From Microbacterium sp. (GTDB lineage: Bacteria; Actinomycetota; Actinomycetes; Actinomycetales; Microbacteriaceae), in the NCBI GenBank assembly GCA_003476465.1, contig DMUE01000075.1, forward strand, positions 1 through 9,694: a stretch of 9,694 bases of DNA, in the 5' to 3' direction. This document shows positions 5,021 to 9,694 of this stretch, in pieces. The position numbers and the translations under genes are program-made. Numbering within the stretch: the first letter of the stretch is position 1; each line of letters begins with the position of its first letter. The notes below the pieces were generated by a model, which was given only the letters and a program-made list of their open reading frames with translations, was not told the origin of the DNA and did not search any database.

Positions 5021-6499
5021 ATGAGTACGGCGCCGCTCGAAGAGCCCCCCCGCACAGGCGAGATCCAGCTCACGGAGCGGCATCGCTGGCGCGCGTACTG
5101 GGTCTGCGTCGGTGTCGCTGCGCTGACGATCCTCGACCTCAGCAAGGTCAACGTCGCGCTCCCCTCGATCGAGAAGGCGTTCGGGGCCGGCTCGACCGAG
5201 CTGCAGCTCGTGGTCTCCGGTTATGTGCTGGCGTTCGGGCTGACGCTCGTACCCATGGGGCGCCTGGGGGATCAGCGCTCGCGTCGCGCCCTGTTCATCA
5301 TCGGGCTTTCGCTGTTCACAGTCACGAGCCTCGCGTGCGCCCTCGCCCAGGACGTCACGGTCCTGCTCGTCGCGCGTCTGATCCAGGGTGTCGCCGCCGG
5401 AATCCAGATGCCGCAGGTGCTGGGTCTCATCCAGCAACTCTTCCGCGGCGCCGAGCGCGGCAAGGCGTTCGGCCTCTTCGGCGCCAGTATCGGCATCGCG
5501 ACGGCGTTCGGTCCGACGCTCGGAGGCCTCGCGATCGCGATCGGTGGTCCGACGGACGGATGGCGCGGCATCTTCTGGATGAATGTGCCGCTGGCTCTGT
5601 TCGCCATCGCGGCAGCGATCTGGCTGCTGCCCGCGACACGCACGAAATCGAGACGCAAGCTCTCCCTGGACCCGGTGGGCATCCTCTTCTTCGGCCTCGC
5701 CATCCTGTCGTTGCTGTGGCCTTTCCTCTTCACGACGGGCTCGCCGAGCGACGACCCGAACCGCTGGTGGCTGCTCGTGCCATCCGTCCTGTTCATAGGA
5801 GCCTTCATCGCCTGGGAGCGCGCGTACGAGACGCGCGGGTACCAGCCGCTCGTCCCACTCGACCTCTTCAGCGTCTCGTCTTACCGCAACGGCACGGCGC
5901 TCGCGAGCGCTTACTTCGCGGCGCTTCCGGCGCTCTTCCTGCTCACGACGCTCTTTCTGCAGACCGGGGCAGGCATCGAGCCGGTGTTCGCCGGTATGGT
6001 CACGATCGGCTTCGCCCTGACCAGCGCGCTCACCTCCTGGCTCGGCGGACTGTGGGTCAACAGGATCGGCCGCCCACTCGTCGTGTGGGGCCTGGGGGTC
6101 ATGCTCGCGGCTACGGCGGCCCTCGTCGCGGCCGCGCTGTTCGTTCCGGCGGAGCGGGTGGCGTGGGTGATGGCGGGCATCATGATCGCGGCCGGTGCGG
6201 GCGGCGGGCTCGTCGTCTCACCGAATCAGACACTGGCCCTCGCCGACATCCCACCCGACCGCGGCGGGCTCGCCGGTTCGGTCGGCCAGCTCGGTCAGCG
6301 GATCGGCACCGCGATCGGGAGCGCCATCGCCCTCGCCTTCTTCTACGCGACCATCTACAACGAGGGCGGCAGTGCACCCACCTCCGTGGTCTACCACGAT
6401 GCCTACGCGATCGGGATGGTCACAGTCGGCGTGGCGCTGGCGCTCGCTTTCGTCGTCTCTCTTGCGGATCTCACGTCACGCGCGAAGCGAGCCGTCTGA
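5021..6499 (+). CDS. MFS transporter, DHA2 (EmrB/QacA-like) drug:H+ antiporter type
   Basis: This 492-residue polytopic inner-membrane protein is of the size and hydrophobic pattern of the 14-helix DHA2 exporters, which use the proton gradient to expel drugs or metabolites. After a polar N-terminus (1-24), the first helix carries LDLSKVNVALPSI (38-50), the family's TM1 motif with Asp39. Motif A is GRLGDQRSRR (80-89), between helices 2 and 3. ARLIQGVAAG (118-127) is the motif B region in helix 4, with its Arg. Motif C, GPTLGG (164-169), in helix 5 is typical of antiporters. GWRGIFWMNVPLAL (180-193) is another DHA2 hallmark. Further helices run to about residue 483, ending in a short basic tail. 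Start 5021 is preferred over 4964 because of the TAGAGT box and because 4964 lies inside nadE. The substrate is unknown; no adjacent TetR/MarR regulator is visible. Confidence 0.88.
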   Translation: MSTAPLEEPPRTGEIQLTERHRWRAYWVCVGVAALTILDLSKVNVALPSIEKAFGAGSTELQLVVSGYVLAFGLTLVPMGRLGDQRSRRALFIIGLSLFTVTSLACALAQDVTVLLVARLIQGVAAGIQMPQVLGLIQQLFRGAERGKAFGLFGASIGIATAFGPTLGGLAIAIGGPTDGWRGIFWMNVPLALFAIAAAIWLLPATRTKSRRKLSLDPVGILFFGLAILSLLWPFLFTTGSPSDDPNRWWLLVPSVLFIGAFIAWERAYETRGYQPLVPLDLFSVSSYRNGTALASAYFAALPALFLLTTLFLQTGAGIEPVFAGMVTIGFALTSALTSWLGGLWVNRIGRPLVVWGLGVMLAATAALVAAALFVPAERVAWVMAGIMIAAGAGGGLVVSPNQTLALADIPPDRGGLAGSVGQLGQRIGTAIGSAIALAFFYATIYNEGGSAPTSVVYHDAYAIGMVTVGVALALAFVVSLADLTSRAKRAV

Positions 6500-6523
6500 C
6501 CCAGGTCTGTCGGAGGTCGGGGG

Positions 6524-6529
6524 TAGGGT
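6524..6529 (+). promoter_or_regulatory. Candidate -10 box TAGGGT for the TM0106-family gene
   Basis: TAGGGT lies in the 52-bp gap after the MFS stop and would start transcription near 6536, leaving a leader of roughly 16 bases before the GTG at 6552. Unlike the other genes here, this one has a plausible Shine-Dalgarno, GGAAGGG (6541-6547), 4 bp before the GTG, so it appears to use a led transcript. No clear -35 is visible. Confidence 0.45.
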
Positions 6530-6540
6530 CGCCGCAGACG

Positions 6541-6547
6541 GGAAGGG
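6541..6547 (+). promoter_or_regulatory. Shine-Dalgarno that sets the GTG start at 6552
   Basis: GGAAGGG is followed by TTCT and GTG. This purine-rich site decides the start: translation from 6552 gives VRYIENEGRL and keeps the first Fe-S cysteine (Cys23) within the N-terminus, as expected for this family. It is the only gene in the window with a clearly spaced ribosome binding site. Confidence 0.55.
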
Positions 6548-6551
6548 TTCT

Positions 6552-9500
6552 GTGCGCTACATCGAGAACGAGGGCCGGCTGGTCACGAGTGCGAGCGACC
6601 TCAAGGCCGCTTCCGAGTGTGAGTTCGCCTGGGTGCGCGCGATCGACGCCCGGCTCGGGCGCATCGCTCATGTCGTCGAGCCCGAGGACGCCACGCTCGA
6701 GCGCGCTGCGCGCCTGGGCGACACCCACGAGCGGCGCGTCCTCGAGCGTTACCTGACGGAGGATCCGGATGGTGTGGCCATCATCGCGCAGGTGTCGTCG
6801 GTCGATGCCCCTGCCCTGGGCGAGGCCGTCCGGCGCACGAACGCGGCGCTCGCGGACCCCTCCGTGCGGATCATCTATCAGGCTGTGTTCGCGACCGCCG
6901 ACTTCGTCGGTTTCGCAGATTTCCTCGTGCGTGACGATCTCGGGCGATGGCTTGTTCAAGACACCAAACTCGCACGCCGCGCGCGCGTCACTGCTCTCAT
7001 GCAGCTTGCAGCATACGTCCACCATCTCGATGAACTCGGTGTACCGCGGTCGGACCGCGTTGAGCTGCTGCTCGGCGATGGAACGACGAGTTCGCACCTC
7101 GTAGACGACATCCTGCCCGTCTATCACCTGCGTCACGCCCGCCTGCTCGAACTGATCGAGAGCCGCCACCTCGAGCGGGGTGCGGCGGAGATTCCCGGAG
7201 CGTGGGGCGACGATGCGTACTTCGCGTGTGGCCGATGCGCGACCTGCCAGATCGAGGTCGAGGCGTCCCGCGACCTGCTGCTTGTGGCCGGTATGCGCCC
7301 CCTGCAGCGAGCGAAACTCCGTGAAGCCGGCATTCGCACGCTGGACGAACTCTCGGTTGCGCAGGTGCCGCCTGACAATATGAACGCCGATGTCTTCGGC
7401 CTGCTCCGCACGCAGGCGCAGTTGCAGCGCGCCTCCGAAATCGCGGTGGCAGATGCTGAGGACGATGCTCCGGGCTCGTCCGGGCTGGTGTCCCCGCCCG
7501 CGCCGGTGTATCGCGTGGTGCAGCCGGCCGCACTGGCCGCGCTTCCCCCGGCCGACCCGGGGGATCTGTTCTTCGACTTCGAAGGCGATCCCCTGTACAC
7601 AGAGGGGGCGGGCGGGGACTGGGGGATCGACTACCTCTTCGGATGGGTCGATGACCGCGAGACCTTCTCGCTGCTGTGGGCGCATTCGTTCACCGAGGAA
7701 CGCGCCGCGCTCCGGGGCTTTCTCGATTTCGTGGATGCCCACCGGGCGGCGCATCCGGGCATGCACATCTACCACTACGCACCGTATGAGCCGACACATC
7801 TGCTGGCCATGGCCGCTCGGCACGGCACGGGTGAAGCGCAGGTCGACAGGTTGCTTCGCGACGGTGTCTTCGTGGATCTGTACCCGATCGTCCGGCGCGC
7901 GCTGCGCGTGGGTTCGCGGTCGTATTCGATCAAGAAGCTCGAGCCGCTCTACATGCACGACCAGACGCGCCAGAGCGACGTCCAGCGAGGCGACGAGTCG
8001 ATCGTCCGCTATGTCCAAGCGCGAGTCCTGCTGGACGCGGGGGACGAGCACGATGAAGCAGCCGGCCGGGCGATCCTCGCCGACATCGCGGACTACAACC
8101 GCTACGACTGCGTCTCGACACGGCGTCTGCGCAACTGGCTCCGCGATCGCGCGGCCGAGCACGGGATCGTCAGCGCGGCCGACCCCGAGCCCGAGGCCCG
8201 GGGGTACGAGCCGTCCCCCCGGGCGCTCTCGCTCGCCGCCCTGGCCGAGGGCGCAGACGCGGGGGACGCGTGGGCCCTGCGCCTCGCCGCCGCCGCCATC
8301 GACTACTACCCGCGTGAGGCGAAGAGCTTCTGGGCGACGCATTTCCTGCGCCTGCGAGAGCCGGTCTCTGTGTGGGAACAGACGCGCGACGTCGCCGTGT
8401 TGGACGCGGCGCGGTGCGAGGTCGTCGAGGACTGGCACCGAGCCGAGGGGCACCGGGTAGACCGCCGGGTTCTGCGGCTGCGCGGGGAACTCGCGCCGGG
8501 CACGCGTCTCTCGGTCGGCAGCGAGCCGTTCCTGCTCTACGACCTGCCCGCGCCTTTTGTCTTCGAGGCCTCGCCGCGTTGGCTCCACGCCGACCACCGC
8601 GGTCGGATTCTCGAAGAACACGAAGACGGCGCGCTCGTCGAAGAACGCGCCCGCGGAGACTTCACGTGGGAACCCCTGCCGATCGCGATGACCCCGCCGG
8701 CCCCGCCCCGCGCCCTGTCGCAGCAGGCCGCGATAGACGAGTGGGCCGATGCCTTGATCCGCGCCAGCCCGGCCTTCCCCCGGGACGCGGCGACCGACCT
8801 CCTGCGTCGCCGACCGCCGCGTCTGCATGCCGGGCGGCCCGCCCCCGCGGATCCGTCCGACCCCGTGCCCGCGATCATCGCGACGCTGCACGATCTCGAT
8901 AACAGTTATCTCGCCGTTCAGGGCCCGCCCGGAACGGGTAAGACCTATGTCGGCTCACACGTCATCGAACGTCTCGTGCGCGAACACGGGTGGAAGATCG
9001 GCGTGGTCGCCCAGTCGCACGCGGTCGTCGAGCACATGCTCGATCGCGTGATCGATGCGGGTGTGCCCGCGGCACGCGTCGGGAAGGCGCCGAAGGACGA
9101 CGACCCGGCGATCCGATTCACGCCGCTCGCGAAGAACGGCATCGCGTCGTTCGTGGCGGAACATACGGGCGCTGGATTCGTGGTCGGGGGTACGGCGTGG
9201 GACTTCAGTCACGACGGCCGCTTTCCGCGGCGTTCGCTCGATCTGCTCGTGATCGACGAAGCCGGACAGTTCTCGCTCGCCTCCACGATCGCGGTGTCTG
9301 TTGCGGCTCGTCGGCTCCTGCTCCTGGGCGATCCGCAGCAGCTTCCGCAGGTCAGCCAGGGAACCCATCCGGAACCGGTCGACACCTCGGCACTCGGCTG
9401 GATCATGGATGGCGCTTCTGTGCTGCCGGATGAGCTCGGCTACTTCCTGCCACAGAGCCGCCGTATGCATCCCCATGTAGCGCAGCCGGTCTCTCGCCTC

Positions 9501-9694
9501 TCGTACGAGGGCCGGCTGGCGTCGCATCCGTCTGCCGCCCTTCGGACGATCGATGGGGTCGATCCCGGTCTGCATCTGCTGGCCGTCGAACACCAAGGCA
9601 ACGCCACGGCCTCTCCGGAAGAAGCGAAAGTGGTCGTGCACCTGGTCCGCTCCTTGATCGGCACCGCGTGGACCGACGTGGTGCGCGAGACCGA
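6552..9694 (+). CDS. TM0106-family RecB-like nuclease / DEDD exonuclease / SF1 helicase (3' end outside window)
   Basis: At least 1047 residues are visible, open to the window edge without a stop. Three modules can be read. Residues ~1-260 form a Cas4/Dna2-like nuclease: Cys23 plus Cys226, Cys229 and Cys232 (CGRCATC) match the split four-Cys Fe-S pattern, with His59, Asp123, Asp137-x-Lys139 and QLAAY (151-155) as the PD-(D/E)XK site. Residues ~338-530 form an RNase H-like exonuclease: FDFEGD (Asp342, Glu344), HYAPYEPTHL, SYSIKKLEPLY and YNRYDC (Asp519). From ~775 a superfamily 1 Dna2/Upf1-like helicase follows: Walker A GPPGTGKT (791-798), Walker B VIDEAGQ (900-906), motif III GDPQQLP (926-932) and SRRMHP (969-974). 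Motifs V and VI lie beyond the edge. Start GTG 6552 has Shine-Dalgarno GGAAGGG. A DNA-processing role is inferred; the family's cellular task is poorly known. Confidence 0.9.
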   Translation, partial: MRYIENEGRLVTSASDLKAASECEFAWVRAIDARLGRIAHVVEPEDATLERAARLGDTHERRVLERYLTEDPDGVAIIAQVSSVDAPALGEAVRRTNAALADPSVRIIYQAVFATADFVGFADFLVRDDLGRWLVQDTKLARRARVTALMQLAAYVHHLDELGVPRSDRVELLLGDGTTSSHLVDDILPVYHLRHARLLELIESRHLERGAAEIPGAWGDDAYFACGRCATCQIEVEASRDLLLVAGMRPLQRAKLREAGIRTLDELSVAQVPPDNMNADVFGLLRTQAQLQRASEIAVADAEDDAPGSSGLVSPPAPVYRVVQPAALAALPPADPGDLFFDFEGDPLYTEGAGGDWGIDYLFGWVDDRETFSLLWAHSFTEERAALRGFLDFVDAHRAAHPGMHIYHYAPYEPTHLLAMAARHGTGEAQVDRLLRDGVFVDLYPIVRRALRVGSRSYSIKKLEPLYMHDQTRQSDVQRGDESIVRYVQARVLLDAGDEHDEAAGRAILADIADYNRYDCVSTRRLRNWLRDRAAEHGIVSAADPEPEARGYEPSPRALSLAALAEGADAGDAWALRLAAAAIDYYPREAKSFWATHFLRLREPVSVWEQTRDVAVLDAARCEVVEDWHRAEGHRVDRRVLRLRGELAPGTRLSVGSEPFLLYDLPAPFVFEASPRWLHADHRGRILEEHEDGALVEERARGDFTWEPLPIAMTPPAPPRALSQQAAIDEWADALIRASPAFPRDAATDLLRRRPPRLHAGRPAPADPSDPVPAIIATLHDLDNSYLAVQGPPGTGKTYVGSHVIERLVREHGWKIGVVAQSHAVVEHMLDRVIDAGVPAARVGKAPKDDDPAIRFTPLAKNGIASFVAEHTGAGFVVGGTAWDFSHDGRFPRRSLDLLVIDEAGQFSLASTIAVSVAARRLLLLGDPQQLPQVSQGTHPEPVDTSALGWIMDGASVLPDELGYFLPQSRRMHPHVAQPVSRLSYEGRLASHPSAALRTIDGVDPGLHLLAVEHQGNATASPEEAKVVVHLVRSLIGTAWTDVVRET

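Noticed and set aside
4990..5151. Extended N-terminus of NadE up to 5151
   Set aside because: It would overlap the transporter start by over 100 bp, and the added residues do not resemble the NadE N-terminus, whereas ATG 4989 gives the expected beginning.
5335..6756. 473-codon plus-strand frame overlapping the MFS gene
   Set aside because: Its translation is Arg/Pro-rich without hydrophobic helices, and the other frame gives a textbook DHA2 transporter.
6471..8891. 806-codon open frame on the minus strand, antisense to the TM0106-family gene
   Set aside because: The plus-strand frame carries clear nuclease and helicase motifs over the same region. The antisense product is low-complexity and Arg/Gly-rich, and the frame is long only because stops are rare in GC-rich DNA.
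1..9694. Searched by eye for tRNA genes, CRISPR repeats, insertion-sequence ends, attachment sites and tandem repeats
   Set aside because: No convincing instance was seen. Small GC-rich inverted repeats occur but none has the size or context of such elements.

Overview
The window is GC-rich with strong G/C bias at third codon positions. Reading frames are dense, TANNNT-type -10 boxes lie close to start codons, and GTG starts occur. Together with the protein sequences this suggests a high-GC actinobacterium, most likely Microbacteriaceae and possibly Microbacterium (inference; no marker gene for taxonomy is present). It looks like ordinary chromosome: there is no insertion sequence, phage gene, tRNA, rRNA or CRISPR array, and no intergenic gap longer than about 125 bp.

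Layout. (1) Positions 1-693 (+) are the C-terminal end of an SbcC/Rad50-type SMC ATPase. (2) A 60-residue two-helix membrane protein follows (703-885, +). (3) A compact MTA/SAH-type nucleosidase converges on it with a 3-bp gap (889-1446, -). (4) Divergent from the nucleosidase is a zinc-dependent nucleoside/guanine-type deaminase (1503-2114, +). (5) Next is an unrecognised 196-residue protein (2190-2780, +). (6) nadE, glutamine-dependent NAD+ synthetase, converges on it (2902-4989, -). (7) Divergent from nadE, with 31 bp between the start codons, is a DHA2-like MFS drug-efflux-type transporter (5021-6499, +). (8) The window ends inside a large TM0106-family protein (6552 to the edge, +) that joins a Cas4-like Fe-S nuclease, a DEDD-type exonuclease module and a superfamily 1 helicase.

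Functional themes. Two genes handle DNA ends or processing (sbcC and the TM0106-family nuclease-helicase). Three handle purine or nicotinamide nucleotides (nucleosidase, deaminase, NadE). One is a membrane exporter. Most genes are single transcription units in alternating orientation, so a shared operon is not supported.

The most coherent signal that the gene list does not explain is regulatory. At least four plus-strand starts and the nadE start are preceded, at the spacing expected for leaderless mRNAs (5-7 bp between hexamer and start codon), by a -10-like hexamer, and most lack a properly spaced Shine-Dalgarno. The nadE/MFS divergent promoter is the extreme case: two opposed -10-like boxes lie only 6 bp apart. 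I see no convincing new multi-gene system. The most interesting single protein is the TM0106-family double nuclease-helicase, a recognised but functionally obscure family.
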